Below the pieces are notes generated by a model. That model made no database searches. It saw nothing but the letters and a program-made list of their open reading frames with translations, and was not told the origin of the DNA. A program made the position numbers and the translations under genes. A stretch of 64,000 bases of DNA from Deltaproteobacteria bacterium (GTDB taxonomy: Bacteria > Lernaellota > Lernaellaia > JACKCT01): NCBI GenBank assembly GCA_020633895.1, contig JACKCT010000006.1:178516-242515 (forward strand), written 5' to 3'. Shown in pieces: positions 19,247 to 29,549 of this stretch. Every line of letters starts with the position of its first letter. Within the stretch, counting starts at the first letter, position 1.

Positions 19247-21878
19247 CCAACTCCACGACCTTGTCGCCGCTCGCAGCTAGAAATGTGTCGAGATCGACTT
19301 GCGCATACCAGAGGCCGTATTGATTGATGTAGGCGATATGAAGTACTCCGTCGGAGACGGCTCCGTCCAACAGACGTTTTGCCGTGGATGTGCCGGTTCC
19401 GCCGAAATCGAAAATGTGCTCGGGCCATTCGCCTTCGTTTTCCGCGAATACCGACATCTTCGCCGGGGTTCCCAGCGCCAGGAACCGTTCGCCGCCCTCG
19501 GCCCAAAGAACCGAATCACTCCAATAACGGCCATAGGCCTCATAGACGCCATAGACTTCTTCGATGGCTTCCGTCTGCCATTCGGCTTCAGGATCGGTCA
19601 AGTCGAGGGAGCCCATGACGTTGTCGTAGTCACTGCTGTACGTCCACGCCATGAAGAAATGCAGGATGTCGAATTCGTCAATGAAGGAGGTCGCTGAAAG
19701 GCTGCCGTTGGCCAAACTGACAGCGACGAGTTCTGCCACCCAGGACCCGGATCTGTCCGTGAAGTAGCGGGCCGAGCCGTCGTTGGCAAGAATGTGCACA
19801 CCGTCGTCGTCCATGCTGATCGAGCACCGGCCGTAGCGTGTGTTGGTCTCGAACGATTCAGATTCCTGCGAATGTAGGGCGCCATCGAACGTGTACGCTC
19901 TGTACTCGAGGGAACGGATGTCCCCAAAGCCGGTGCCGGAGCCAGCGGCGAAAAGGATGCGGTTCTGTCCGTCAACCGCCACGCAGACCGAGTTCGTGGA
20001 GCCGTCCGCTGAGGGAAGAGACGTGGATCTCGACCCATTTTCGTAGACGACGGTCAATTTCGCGAACGTGCTCGACGTGCTCCCGACGCGGTAACCGATC
20101 GCCCAGGTCGAATCGTCGTAATTAGCCAGATCGGAGTTCACGATCGCTTGGGTCGTCGGATTTTGGTAGATCGTGGCGTACGAGTGGTCGGGTCCCGATG
20201 GCGCAACGAGTTTGAGATCTCCTTCGTCCTCTTCGTCCACCGCCGCGTAAAAAATGGCGGCAACGTCCTGGCTGTCGAGGGCGAGCGAGGGGGCGGTGAT
20301 TTCGTACGGGCTGTCCGTCAAAACGAATTCGCTGTTCACCTGGGCGTCGGCCGTCGTCGCGACGATTTCGTAGTTGCGCAACAGCACACGGTTTTCCGAC
20401 GGGACCACGACGTCGAAGTCGCCGGTGCTGTTCAGGACAATATCGAATCCGTATCGCGAAACGGATTTGTCGATCAGGTTTCCCGTCTCCCAACCGGTAC
20501 CGCCGTCGTAGAGAAATTGGCGAGTGTAGTACCCGCCACTTTGGGTCACGTAGTCCAAAAAGCTGAAGACAATCCGGCCTTGTTCGTTGATCGCGCCGTT
20601 GATCGCGGATTGATACCGGGTGCCCGGGACGGTTGTCGTGTCGATGTGGATCTGATCGTCCCCGTCGACGCTGATGGTATCGATTTGGATGACGTAGTCG
20701 TTGTCGGGAAGGACCCGCGTCGGCGTCGCGAGAACAAAATCATTCTCTCGGACGACGACAGCGCAGTATTCCGCATATCGGCTTAACAGAATCTGGTAGT
20801 ACCACGCGCTATCCGACGTCCCCCGCGTCGCGATTCGAATAAGTTCTTGACCGCTCGTTGTCGAATTGTAGGCGAAGAGAATTCTCCCGTCCTGGGCGAC
20901 ACCGAAGTCGAATTGCGTTGCGCTGAGGGGCCTGCGATTATCGACGCCGGTGTGTGTCCAGACACCGCCGGATTCGCTTGAGAGAAACAGGATCTGCTGG
21001 TCGACGAAAAGGTAGCCCAGGTAGATCTTGTCGGACGGCCCAATGCGCATGCGCAGGCCTTTGGGCGGGTCATCGGGATTTTCCCGGACCTGGTTGTAGG
21101 TCCAGCCTCCCGCCCGGTTGTGCAACCAGATCATTTTGCCCGTTGAGTATTGAACATACGCCAGATGCATCGCGCCGGTGCTGTCGAGGGCCATGTCGAA
21201 GGTGTCGACATAGTCGGCGAGTTTTTCCTTGGTCCATTTGTCCTCGTCGGGTTCGACCTGGGAATAGAGCATCAGATAGTGGCTCTCCAGCAGCGCGACA
21301 TGGCGCCGTCCGTCGGGCGTGATGACCAAGGAGACACCGCTGTCGCCGACGCGGAACGGCTCGATCAGTTCCCGATAGACCCCCGCGATCGTGGTCGTTG
21401 TCGTGGTCGATGTCGTCTCGATGGTGGTGGTGGTCGAACCGGGATTGGTCGTGGACGTCGTTGTCGACGTGGTCGTGGTCGTGACGGTCGTCGAGGTGCT
21501 GAGCGTCGTGGTCGTCGTGCCGGCGGTCGTGGTGCTGGTCGTTGAGGTACTGGTTGTTGAACTGCTGGTTGTTGAGGTGCTGGTTGTCGGCGATGTCGAA
21601 GTTGTCGTTCCGTCGGTCGTTGTCGTTGAAGTGGTTGTCGAAGGACTTGTCGAAGTGCTGGTTGAGGTGCTTGGCGTCGTCGTCGTGGCCGCTATTGTGC
21701 TTGTGGTGCTGGACGAAACGGAGCTCGTCTGCGAATTATCCCCGCCGTCTTCGCTCCCGCCGCAGGCGCTAAAACCCAGGAGGGCAAGGCTCAACAAAAG
21801 CCACGCCAACCGCGCCGGGGCGCTGGGGACAATTGACTTGAAACTGGCACCGACTTTCGTCGAAACGAACCTCTGCAT
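19236..21878 (-). CDS. Surface lipoprotein with Thr linker and beta-propeller-like repeats
   Basis: An 880-residue protein with a signal peptide ending GFSACGG (Cys39), a Thr/Ser linker to about residue 165, and then about 700 residues of repeated strands. Recurring elements such as ALDSTGAMHLAYV, GVAQDGRILFAY, NEQGRIVFSFLD and DDDGVHILAN resemble the blades of BNR/sialidase-type propellers, though no Asp-box is clear. No catalytic motif is recognised. A full-length paralogue lies at 48498-51083, also next to a metalloprotease. The pairing suggests a shared extracellular function, perhaps substrate capture. It ends inside the start of the metalloprotease gene. Confidence 0.75.
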   Translation of the reverse strand: MQRFVSTKVGASFKSIVPSAPARLAWLLLSLALLGFSACGGSEDGGDNSQTSSVSSSTTSTIAATTTTPSTSTSTSTSPSTTTSTTTTDGTTTSTSPTTSTSTTSSSTTSTSTTSTTTAGTTTTTLSTSTTVTTTTTSTTTSTTNPGSTTTTIETTSTTTTTTIAGVYRELIEPFRVGDSGVSLVITPDGRRHVALLESHYLMLYSQVEPDEDKWTKEKLADYVDTFDMALDSTGAMHLAYVQYSTGKMIWLHNRAGGWTYNQVRENPDDPPKGLRMRIGPSDKIYLGYLFVDQQILFLSSESGGVWTHTGVDNRRPLSATQFDFGVAQDGRILFAYNSTTSGQELIRIATRGTSDSAWYYQILLSRYAEYCAVVVRENDFVLATPTRVLPDNDYVIQIDTISVDGDDQIHIDTTTVPGTRYQSAINGAINEQGRIVFSFLDYVTQSGGYYTRQFLYDGGTGWETGNLIDKSVSRYGFDIVLNSTGDFDVVVPSENRVLLRNYEIVATTADAQVNSEFVLTDSPYEITAPSLALDSQDVAAIFYAAVDEEDEGDLKLVAPSGPDHSYATIYQNPTTQAIVNSDLANYDDSTWAIGYRVGSTSSTFAKLTVVYENGSRSTSLPSADGSTNSVCVAVDGQNRILFAAGSGTGFGDIRSLEYRAYTFDGALHSQESESFETNTRYGRCSISMDDDGVHILANDGSARYFTDRSGSWVAELVAVSLANGSLSATSFIDEFDILHFFMAWTYSSDYDNVMGSLDLTDPEAEWQTEAIEEVYGVYEAYGRYWSDSVLWAEGGERFLALGTPAKMSVFAENEGEWPEHIFDFGGTGTSTAKRLLDGAVSDGVLHIAYINQYGLWYAQVDLDTFLAASGDKVVELDDE

Positions 21879-22053
21879 CCCAAATTGTCCAAGAAAAGGA
21901 AGGAGTGCGACCGATAAGTTTTATGAACATAACTCGTAGGGGTATTGCAATCAACAAAATAATGATGCGGACGAAAATTCCATCATTGATTCAATTCGCG
22001 GCGATTGATCGTATCGACGGGGTTGTTCTTGGTGTTCCACGGAAGACGATGGT

Positions 22054-22076
22054 GGGCGCACCTTGGCCGTGCGCCC
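22054..22076 (-). terminator. Hairpin downstream of the haem operon
   Basis: A perfect 8-bp stem (GGGCGCAC/GTGCGCCC) with a 7-nt loop lies about 75 nt after the HemS-type gene's stop, in the gap before the next gene. There is no T tract on the minus strand, so it is either a factor-dependent terminator or a 3'-end stabilising structure. No gene is seen in the rest of 21879-22149. Confidence 0.4.
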
Positions 22077-22149
22077 AAATCTCTCAGCTAAATCAACCAT
22101 CATCTATTGTCGGATTTGAAATGGCGTCGATCGTCGAAATTGTCCGGTG

Positions 22150-23211
22150 CTATTTTGAATGAGCGGCGACCAGTTCGCGCCAATCCTCCCGCTCGGGGAT
22201 GCCGGGTTTGCGAGCGCCGAAGAACTGCACCGTCATCTCGTCCTTGTCGTCGTAGACCTCGATGGACGTGACGACGCCGTCGGTCGTCGGCTTACGCACG
22301 ATCCACGCGCGGCGGAAGAAATCCGATCGCATGTGGAGATTGAAGCCGGGGTCGAGGATGTTGAGCCAGGTATCGAGCCGTTTCACGTTCTTGATCGGGC
22401 CCGTATGAATCTCCACACACCCCGGACTGGCGACGAACGCCATGATGGGTTGCTCGCTTTGGGCGGCGGCTTGCAAAAGCGCCTCGACGCGCTCGACCGG
22501 AATCTCCACCGAGAACCCTTCCGGCGCCTGGATCATCGCATCGATGCGACGCAGGCCGTAACGCAGCAGCATGCCGAAAAAGTCGTGCGTGTCCTTGAGT
22601 TCGCGCCACTCGCTTTGGAACTGGGTCAGCTCGTCGTCGGCGAGGATCTTTTCCTCCTTGGGCGCCGGGGGGGCACTGAAGTCGAGCACCGGGGTTTGGT
22701 CGTCAGCCCGGAAGAGGCGAGTGAACTCGTCGAAGGCCCTCTCGTCGGCGTCGTCGGTCCAGAAAATTTTGAAGACCGCCTCGCCGTGCTTGTCGAAAAA
22801 TTGAAGACTGCGTTTGGTGCCGCGCGGGGTTTCGTCCACGACGGCGTAGCCCGTGTGCCATTTCGTCATGAACAGGCGCAGGTCGATGATCGGTCCGAGA
22901 ACCTGCCCCATGGCGTTGTTGCCGCCGAAGAATGCCACGTCCTCGAACGTGCCGGTTTTTTCGATCACCGAGGCATCGTTGCGCGTGATGCACGTGACCG
23001 GCCCGACCTTCGGCATCTCGGCAATGATCCGCGAAAAATCACCTTCCAGCTTGGTGACGCCGTCGTTGATGCGCGTGGCGAGCAAGGCGGCTTCGGTGGT
23101 GCCGAGCTTCGCGGCGGCGTCGCGGGTGAAAAGACGCCCGGTCGATTCCCGTTTCAAATCTTCCCAGCGCGTCCGCAGGGCGTGGGCGTCTTCGTGCATT
23201 TGCGTGACCAT
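22150..23211 (-). CDS. hemS: HemS/HmuS-family haem-binding and degrading factor
   Basis: A 353-residue cytoplasmic protein made of two tandem HemS/ChuX-type halves. The first carries TRDAAAKLGTTEAALLATR, PVTCITRNDASVIEKTG and LGPIIDLRLFMTKWHTGYAV; the second has EIHTGPIKNVKRLDTWLNIL and LDPGFNLHMR. These match the family pattern and length (about 340-360 residues). Relatives take haem from an inner-membrane importer and either traffic it or open the ring. Ribosome-binding site GGAGG precedes the ATG. It is the last gene of the minus-strand haem uptake operon, 43 nt after the protease gene. Symbol by family; exact chemistry here is inferred. Confidence 0.85.
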   Translation of the reverse strand: MVTQMHEDAHALRTRWEDLKRESTGRLFTRDAAAKLGTTEAALLATRINDGVTKLEGDFSRIIAEMPKVGPVTCITRNDASVIEKTGTFEDVAFFGGNNAMGQVLGPIIDLRLFMTKWHTGYAVVDETPRGTKRSLQFFDKHGEAVFKIFWTDDADERAFDEFTRLFRADDQTPVLDFSAPPAPKEEKILADDELTQFQSEWRELKDTHDFFGMLLRYGLRRIDAMIQAPEGFSVEIPVERVEALLQAAAQSEQPIMAFVASPGCVEIHTGPIKNVKRLDTWLNILDPGFNLHMRSDFFRRAWIVRKPTTDGVVTSIEVYDDKDEMTVQFFGARKPGIPEREDWRELVAAHSK

Positions 23212-23254
23212 TCGATCCTCCGTTCTCGTCGCCGCGAGGCGCTTGGTGTCGCTG

Positions 23255-24734
23255 TTATATTCCGCAGCCGCCGTCGTCGGAATCGGAATCTCCGGACGGG
23301 GTCGGCTTGTTCACATCGTCATCTGTCTCATCGGCGTCGTCGCCGGCATCGTCGGGTGCGTCGCGTAGACGCAGGGTCCATTCCAAGGCCGCTTCGCCGC
23401 CCAGGCTCGCGTTGACCGCCAGCAGCCTCATCGCCGACGCGCCTTCGGGGACGGTGTAAGCCTCGGATGCGTCGACGGGATCGCGGCGCCATCGCCCGTC
23501 GACGAGCGTCAGCCACCAAATCGCGATGTCGCCGTCCGCGTCTTTGGCGCGGTTCAGGACGAGTTGCCGACCGGCCTCGGTAGCGGCGTCGAACGCGATT
23601 TCGAAGTGGGCGAAAGCCGAGGCTTCGAGGGGAAAGTCCCAGGTTGAGCCGTCCGGCGCGATCGTGCCGGACGACGCCAAGGGCGGCATCGTCGCGGCAT
23701 CCGCGAAACCTCCCTCGTCGTTGCCGACGCGGTCGCCGGTCAAAAAGCACCACCACGCAAACTCGGCGAAGGCGCCGTCAAAGCCGCCGGGAGCATTGGC
23801 GTCAAGGTAGTCGCGGGCGGCCACCAGGGCGTCGCGATATTCCTCGGTGTCGGTGACGACGTCTTCCCAGATCGCCACGTGGGCCGGAACCCCGAAGCGC
23901 TCCGTGAGATAGAGCGGCCAGACGACGGCGCCGTAGGGCCGGGCCGAGGCGATCGCCGTGGTCGAACGCAGGGATTCGTGGGCGCTGTTGAAATACGCCG
24001 GAACGAAATGCATCCATTCGTTGAGATCCGGGTAGACCAATTCGGTCGCCCACTCGGCGCCGCCTTCGGTCCACCATGTGGACTGGCGTGTGTCGTAGGC
24101 CCCCTGAACCAGATGGAAAAGCTCGTGGGAGGCCAGGACCATCATCGCATATTCCAGGTCGGGATAACCGAAACCGGCGAAGTCGTTTTCGATGGTGAGA
24201 TAACCGGCGGCGTCGAAGCGAGGCGTATCCTCCGGATGCACTTCCGAGACGATAAATCCGTCCGAATCGACCATGTCCACGAGGTAGGCATCCACGCGGG
24301 AGTCGCCGCCGCTGTCGCCGTCGTTGTAGAGCGCGTCGTCAACCGGCGGCAGAAAACCGGCATCGACGTACGCCTGGTACGCGTCGCCCAGGGACAGGGC
24401 GATGAATTCGACAAAGTCCGGGATGTCGTTATCGTCGATGTCCTCGGCCGGCACCGCGTCCTCGCCTGCGGTGACGAACCAGACGCGGCAGCAGCCGTCC
24501 GTGCTGTCGTGAGTAATAAACGTCGACCTCGGGATCGTAGCCGTTGCCGAACCAGCCATCGCCGTTGGTCGGTCGAATGGCGTGGGCCGGGCCGCCGGTC
24601 CAGGCGACCAGCAGAACGGCGACCACCATTGTCAAAAAGCGCCGCGCGACGGCATAAACCGCCGCGCGGCGAAACACGGATGTGGAACGTTCGCTCGCCG
24701 CGCGAGTCGAATTTCCGGTGAACAAACCAGCCAT
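23255..24734 (-). CDS. Secreted HExxH metalloprotease in haem operon (frame broken at about 24520)
   Basis: The N-terminal frame (24734 to about 24530) gives a signal peptide (FLTMVVAVLLVAWTGGPAHA) and the mature start IRPTNGDGWFGNGYDPEVDV. The frame then changes by one base and continues to 23255. The catalytic core has HELFH (His codon at 24125-24127) and, about 18 residues later, WWTEGGAEWATE, the arrangement of a gluzincin with a glutamate third ligand, as in MXAN_6640-like secreted proteases. The C-terminus is acidic and ends DDGGCGI. It starts 5 nt after the HmuY-like gene and is followed by hemS, so it may release haem from host or environmental haemoproteins. That role is inference from context. 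Confidence 0.75.
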
Positions 24735-24738
24735 GGAT

Positions 24739-26639
24739 CTACAGGTACGCCCACTGGATGGTGTACCAGCCGCTGACCTGAGTATCGACGGGGGTGTGGT
24801 AGTAATCCACGATCTCCATCTTGACCGGATACCCCTCGGCAGTGCGTACGATGTACACATGCCCCAGGGAAACCAGGGAGAAACCTTCCCCGAAGGTGTA
24901 CCAGGCCGGGATCGCCGAAACGCTCGCGCCGCCCACGGCCCAGTTCACGCCGCCGGTGGCGATGTCGTCGTACGGCAGTTCGGCGAGGAAGGCCCCCTTC
25001 ACGCTCCCGGCGAAATCGTCGCCGGAGTTGAGGACGATGCCGTCCTGGCTGAACTTCAGATCCCAGGTCGCGTCGGTCGCCTCGTCGTCGACGGTCACGA
25101 CACCGTTGGCCAGGGAGTAGTAGACGATCTTCTCGGCCTTGTTGTCCTTGCTGCCCTTGTCGTCTGCGTCGTCCACGTCGGCGGTGAAGATCGTCTCCGT
25201 GCCGGTGCCGTTGACCGGTTGGAAGCGGACGGTGATTGACGTGGGATAGAAGAAGGGCGATTCGCCCGCGTAGACCGCGTCCTGAGCTTCGAGTTTGTAG
25301 ACGACGCCGTCGCCCCCTTGGATCAGGTACGTCAGGCCCAGATTGAGCGCCGGAGTGTAGCCCGCGAAGGCGACGACCAGATCGGGGTTCTCGATGAGCG
25401 GCGTGGTGTCCGGCACCGCGTCGACATCCTCGAAATCGACCACGCCCAGATCCAGCACGCCACCGGCTTGGGCGCTGGTGTTGGACACGTCGGTGCGTTT
25501 GAACCACAGATCCCAGGTGGCCGGGTCATCGGGCTGGTATTCCGGGCGCCCGATTCGCCGGGCCATCCGTCGACCACGCCGTTTTCCGCGAAGGCGAAGA
25601 ATGCCGGCGGATTGGTCGGCGCGTTACCCGAGCCGCCCGCGGACGCGTCGATCAAGGTGTCGTCGTCGTTGTTGGCGGCGACCGCGTCGTCGATCCAATC
25701 GGCGGCGATTTCAAACCACCCGGCGACCGCCGTCGTCTCGGCGGTCACGTCGAACTCCCGGTAGTAGCCGAGAATTTCAAACTTGGCGTAGGCGCCCGAG
25801 CCGTTGTCCTGCAGGACATAGACGCGCGTCTTGGGCATCAGCTTGTGCGTGGTGATGTCGTAGTCGTACCAGTCGGACAGCACGGTCGCCGGGCCGCCGA
25901 TCGGATCGGGGATGACGTTGTCGTCCTCGTCCAGGTAATCGTCCTGTTCGAAACCGAAGTCGACGTAGTGGCGCACGTCGTCGAGCGCCGGGCCGTCGTT
26001 CTTGCGCGCGCCGATGTCCCCGCCGCCGAAGTCGCCGCCGTTGATTTTGATGGAGTGACGCTTGAAGGCGAGGGTCCATGCGTCGCTCGTTTCGGCCTGC
26101 ACGTCGGTGATGTCGACCTTGGTCAGGCTCACCTTGCCGCCGTCGTCGTTGAAGGACACGTAGATCCACGGGTTGCTCGCGGCCTGTTCCGTGCCGCCGG
26201 CGGTGGCGTCGATCCACCAAGCGCCTTCGCCCGTGTCCTCCACGTCGCCGTCGCTGACTTCGTCGATCAACGTCTCGGGGCCCGAAGCCGCGGCGCATTC
26301 GTGCACGCCTTCGTCCGGGTTCAGGACGCACGACAGACCGGTGGGGCCCTGTTCGGCGCAGTCGGTGGTGTCGGCCCATTCACCGTCGGCGCAGGTCTGG
26401 ATCAGGTCGCCGTCGCAACGCGTTTCGCCCTCGTCGCCGCAAGACGTGTCGTCGTCGTCATCGCCGCTGTCGTCGTCGCCCGTATCGTCGTCATCGTCGT
26501 CGTCGATGCCGTCATCGGCGCCGCTCGAATCGTCGTCGTCATCGTCTCCGCCGCATCCGGCGAAGCCGACCGTTGCGAGTAGGGCGGCCAGCAACACCAG
26601 CCAAGCCCAACTCGTCTTGTTCCCAAATCCACGATGCAT
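24739..26639 (-). CDS. HmuY-family haem-binding lipoprotein with three domains (frame broken at about 25570)
   Basis: Signal peptide with lipobox (VGFAGCGG), an Asp-rich tract, a small Cys-containing domain (about residues 60-105) and then HmuY-type domains. Each HmuY unit opens with a W-x-L-x-F-x-R motif and ends with a tyrosine-rich strand: SDAWTLAFKRHSIKINGG..., PATWDLWFKRTDV... and DATWDLKFSQDGIVLNSG.... The frame changes once at about 25555-25585, between the first and second units. Ribosome-binding site AAGGAG precedes the ATG at 26639. HmuY proteins are surface lipoproteins that bind haem and pass it to a TonB receptor. This one is an unusually long, three-unit version placed between the ECF importer and the protease. 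Confidence 0.8.
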
Positions 26640-26651
26640 TAATCTTTCTCC

Positions 26652-28184
26652 TTAGCGTTGCGGGTTCGCGGCAACGAACCCGGCAGTCAACGTCTTGAGG
26701 GCGGCCTTACGGTCGCCTTCGCCTTTTGGTGCGCTCCCTGCCGGCGGGTTCTCGGCTCCGTCCAGCAATTCGAATTCGTTTCGTTCCCATTCGCGGACCA
26801 CGCGTCCCTCGCGCATTTCCACGGCCCGGTCGCAGGCGGCGTGGAGCAATTCCAAGTCGTGCGTGATCAGCAGGAGGCCCACGCCGCGCGCGGTCAAATC
26901 GCGCAACAGCGCCACCAGCGCGGCGAATCGTCCGCCGTCCATGCCGCCGGTGGGTTCGTCCAGGATGAGGAACTCGGGATCGCTCGCCATCGCGGCGGCG
27001 ATTGCCACCCGCTGACGTTCGCCGCCGGAAAGCGCCTGGGGATGCCGGTCGGCCAATGCCGTCAGGTGGAAGCGGTCAAGTAGTTCGTTGACGGTCTCCG
27101 TCGTCGCCCCGCCGCCGGACAGCTCGCGACGCACGCTGTCGGTGAAAAGCTGGCGGTCCGATTGTTGGGCGACATAAGCGACTCGGCCGAGCATCTTGGC
27201 GGGCGAAAATTCGCGGCCGTCCAGGTCGATGCGTCCCCGCGCTTTTTTCTCCAACCCGCATAGCGCCCGCGCCATCGACGTCTTGCCCGCGCCGTTTGTC
27301 CCCCGGATGCCCACGCATTCGCCGCCGCGTATTAGCAACGCGGCGTTGTCGAGGACCGTCTTTCGGCGCGAGACCCATCGCACATCCCGCGCGCTCAATC
27401 GCCGGGCGTCGTCCGGATGGTGGGCGCCTGGGGGAAGCTCGATGAACGAGCGGGCGCGGGAATGGCGCAGACAATGGCGGGAGCAGAACGCTTCGTCGTC
27501 CAGGGCGTCGAGCGGGCCGTCATAGACCACGCGTCCGCCGTCGATCACCACAAGTCGGTCGGCGACGGAACGGATGGCGTCCAGGCGATGTTCGACCACG
27601 AGTATCGCCCGGCGCTCGCGCTTGAAACGGGCCATGCACGCGAGCATCAAATCCGTCGCGGGGGCGTCCAGGTTGGCCGTCGGTTCGTCGAACAGCAACA
27701 AGGGTGCGTGCGTTGCGTGCATGGCGGCCAGGGCGACGCGTTGCCGCTCTCCGGAGGAGAGAGAGAAGATGTCGCGATGTAGGAGGTGGTCGATTTGCAT
27801 GGCCCGGGATGTGGACGCGACGCGTTCGGCGATTTGTCCTACCGACAGATCCCGATATTCCAGCGTGAACGCCAATTCGTCACCGACGTTGAGCTGGAAA
27901 AATTGCGTCGCCGGATTTTGGCGGACGGTGGCGACCACGCGCGAGCGCTCCCACGGCGCCAGGCGACCGAGGCCTTCCTCGCCGAACCGAATGCATCCCC
28001 GAAATTCCCCGCCGTGGGCGGCGGCGCCGAGGCCGTTCACGCAGTCCAGCAACGTTGATTTGCCGGCGCCCGACGGCCCGGTCAGCAGCACCAGCTCGCC
28101 CGGCGCGACGCGCAGGTTGACCCCGCGCAGCACGTCGCCGGCGGTTGCCGCGTAGCGAAAATCGACGTTTTCAACCGACAACAA
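26652..28184 (-). CDS. ecfA: Fused ECF transporter ATPase (EcfA-EcfA')
   Basis: A 510-residue protein with two complete ABC ATPase domains. Domain 1: Walker A GPSGAGKS, signature LSSGERQR, Walker B LLLFDEPT. Domain 2: Walker A GTNGAGKT, signature LSGGERQR, Walker B FLILDEPTGG, H-loop LLITHDLE. This is the fused form of the EcfA1/EcfA2 pair (also seen in YkoD-like proteins). It overlaps the EcfT gene by 14 bp. In the operon it energises import by the S and T components upstream. Haem is the likely cargo given the flanking genes, but ECF modules more often carry vitamins or metals, so this is inference. Confidence 0.9.
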   Translation of the reverse strand: MLSVENVDFRYAATAGDVLRGVNLRVAPGELVLLTGPSGAGKSTLLDCVNGLGAAAHGGEFRGCIRFGEEGLGRLAPWERSRVVATVRQNPATQFFQLNVGDELAFTLEYRDLSVGQIAERVASTSRAMQIDHLLHRDIFSLSSGERQRVALAAMHATHAPLLLFDEPTANLDAPATDLMLACMARFKRERRAILVVEHRLDAIRSVADRLVVIDGGRVVYDGPLDALDDEAFCSRHCLRHSRARSFIELPPGAHHPDDARRLSARDVRWVSRRKTVLDNAALLIRGGECVGIRGTNGAGKTSMARALCGLEKKARGRIDLDGREFSPAKMLGRVAYVAQQSDRQLFTDSVRRELSGGGATTETVNELLDRFHLTALADRHPQALSGGERQRVAIAAAMASDPEFLILDEPTGGMDGGRFAALVALLRDLTARGVGLLLITHDLELLHAACDRAVEMREGRVVREWERNEFELLDGAENPPAGSAPKGEGDRKAALKTLTAGFVAANPQR

Positions 28185-28959
28185 GGTTGATTCTCCCCGC
28201 GATCACGTCGTTTGGAACGACAAACGCCGACGCCACGCACAGGGCCGTCGCGCCGAACAGGGCTGCCGTGACGACGCAGTCTTTTCCGCGCATCCGGGAC
28301 GGTCGATAGGGCGTGCGACGCAGCACGCCGCCCATGCCCCGCGTTTCCGCCGCGCACGCCAATTCGTCGGCGAGGCGCAGGCTGCGCAGCACCGCCGGGG
28401 TGAGCACCAGGTCGAAGACGCGCTTCGGATGCCGCGCCGCGTCCCACGGTGAACGCACCAACCCGCGCACGCGCAGCGCATCCCAAATGCCGTTCATTTC
28501 GTCCAGAAGGGTGGGGATGAATCGCACGGCGACGGTCAGCGGCAGCGTCATCGCGACGGGTACGCGCAGGCTTTCCAGCGCGACGCCGAAGTCGTAGAGC
28601 TTGGTGGTGGTGATCAGCCACGCCGCCGTCAGAAAAATCGCGTTGCCTCGTGCCATGATGCCGACCAGGAATCCGGCGGGGTCTTCCACGCCGCCGCTTT
28701 GCAGTCGCGTGGCCACGCCGACCAGCACCATCCACGTCAGCAGCGAAAAGACGACCGCCGCGATCGCCCATCGCCACAGGCCGGCCGACAGCGCCAACGC
28801 CAGGACGAACGTCACCAGCAGGAGCTGCGTCGCGAGGGGGCCGGCGATGGCCAGGGTCGTAACGACAAAGACGGTCAGGATTTTCACGCGGGTGTCCAGA
28901 CCCTCGAAGAAGTCGTCGTCGTGGCGTTCGCCCAGGCGCGTGACGAAAGCGCGGCTCAT
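28171..28959 (-). CDS. ecfT: ECF transporter transmembrane component (EcfT)
   Basis: A 262-residue membrane protein with about five transmembrane helices in the first 180 residues. It has the two coupling-helix motifs of the family, seen here as ALRVRGL and AAETRGM (degenerate Ala-Arg-Gly), followed by a final hydrophobic helix. The start at 28959 makes an ATGA overlap with the S-component gene; a longer upstream frame is out-of-gene read-through. EcfT links the substrate-binding S subunit to the ATPases. Confidence 0.88.
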   Translation of the reverse strand: MSRAFVTRLGERHDDDFFEGLDTRVKILTVFVVTTLAIAGPLATQLLLVTFVLALALSAGLWRWAIAAVVFSLLTWMVLVGVATRLQSGGVEDPAGFLVGIMARGNAIFLTAAWLITTTKLYDFGVALESLRVPVAMTLPLTVAVRFIPTLLDEMNGIWDALRVRGLVRSPWDAARHPKRVFDLVLTPAVLRSLRLADELACAAETRGMGGVLRRTPYRPSRMRGKDCVVTAALFGATALCVASAFVVPNDVIAGRINLVVG

Positions 28960-29537
28960 GCGGCGACTCCCGCCCGCTCCATGCGATCCATGAACCGCCG
29001 ACCGGCCACGCCGCCGAGCACCGCGCCGACCGCCGCGCCGAGAATCGCCAGGGCGATGAAATACCAAACCAGATGGACCTGCGTCATTTGCTTGACCACC
29101 TTGTCCAGTTGGGCGACGGCGGTGGCGATGACGCGAAAGAGCACCAGGGCGGCGATGATCGTCCAGCGGCCCTGATATCCGCCGCGCAGGTGGGCGAAAA
29201 CGTCGGCCGCCACGCCGCCCAAGACCAGCCCGGCGGAGTGAAACACGCTGCCCTTGAGGATGAGCACCGCCAGGCCGTAGGTCGTCAGCCCGATGGTCAA
29301 TGTCCCGGCTCGCGGGACTTTTCGCGCCATGACGTAGAGCACCAGGCACGAGACGAACGCCATCACGCCGTGCATCAGGCCGGGAATCGCCGCGATCGGC
29401 ACCATATGCAGTCCCACCGCGACCACGGTTTGCAGCACCACCGACAGGGCGGTCAGCACGCCGATCAGCACCAGCTCTCGCACCGTGAAGCGAGAGGAAG
29501 ATTGCGGGGATTGGGGTCGTTCGTTTGCGGTTGTCAT
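28956..29537 (-). CDS. ECF transporter substrate-binding (S) component
   Basis: A 193-residue protein with about six hydrophobic helices (VLIGVLTALSVVLQTVVAVGL, AFVSCLVLYVMA, GLTTYGLAVLILKG, IIAALVLFRVIATAV, FIALAILGAAVGAVLGGVAG) and a basic C-terminus. Size and topology match ECF S components, and the sequence resembles the Trep_Strep/MptD group. The substrate is not readable from sequence. Its place between two HmuY-like genes and downstream of a haem-type TonB receptor points to haem. The gene is 12 nt after the first HmuY-like gene. Confidence 0.8.
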   Translation of the reverse strand: MTTANERPQSPQSSSRFTVRELVLIGVLTALSVVLQTVVAVGLHMVPIAAIPGLMHGVMAFVSCLVLYVMARKVPRAGTLTIGLTTYGLAVLILKGSVFHSAGLVLGGVAADVFAHLRGGYQGRWTIIAALVLFRVIATAVAQLDKVVKQMTQVHLVWYFIALAILGAAVGAVLGGVAGRRFMDRMERAGVAA

Positions 29538-29549
29538 CGTTGTGCGTCC

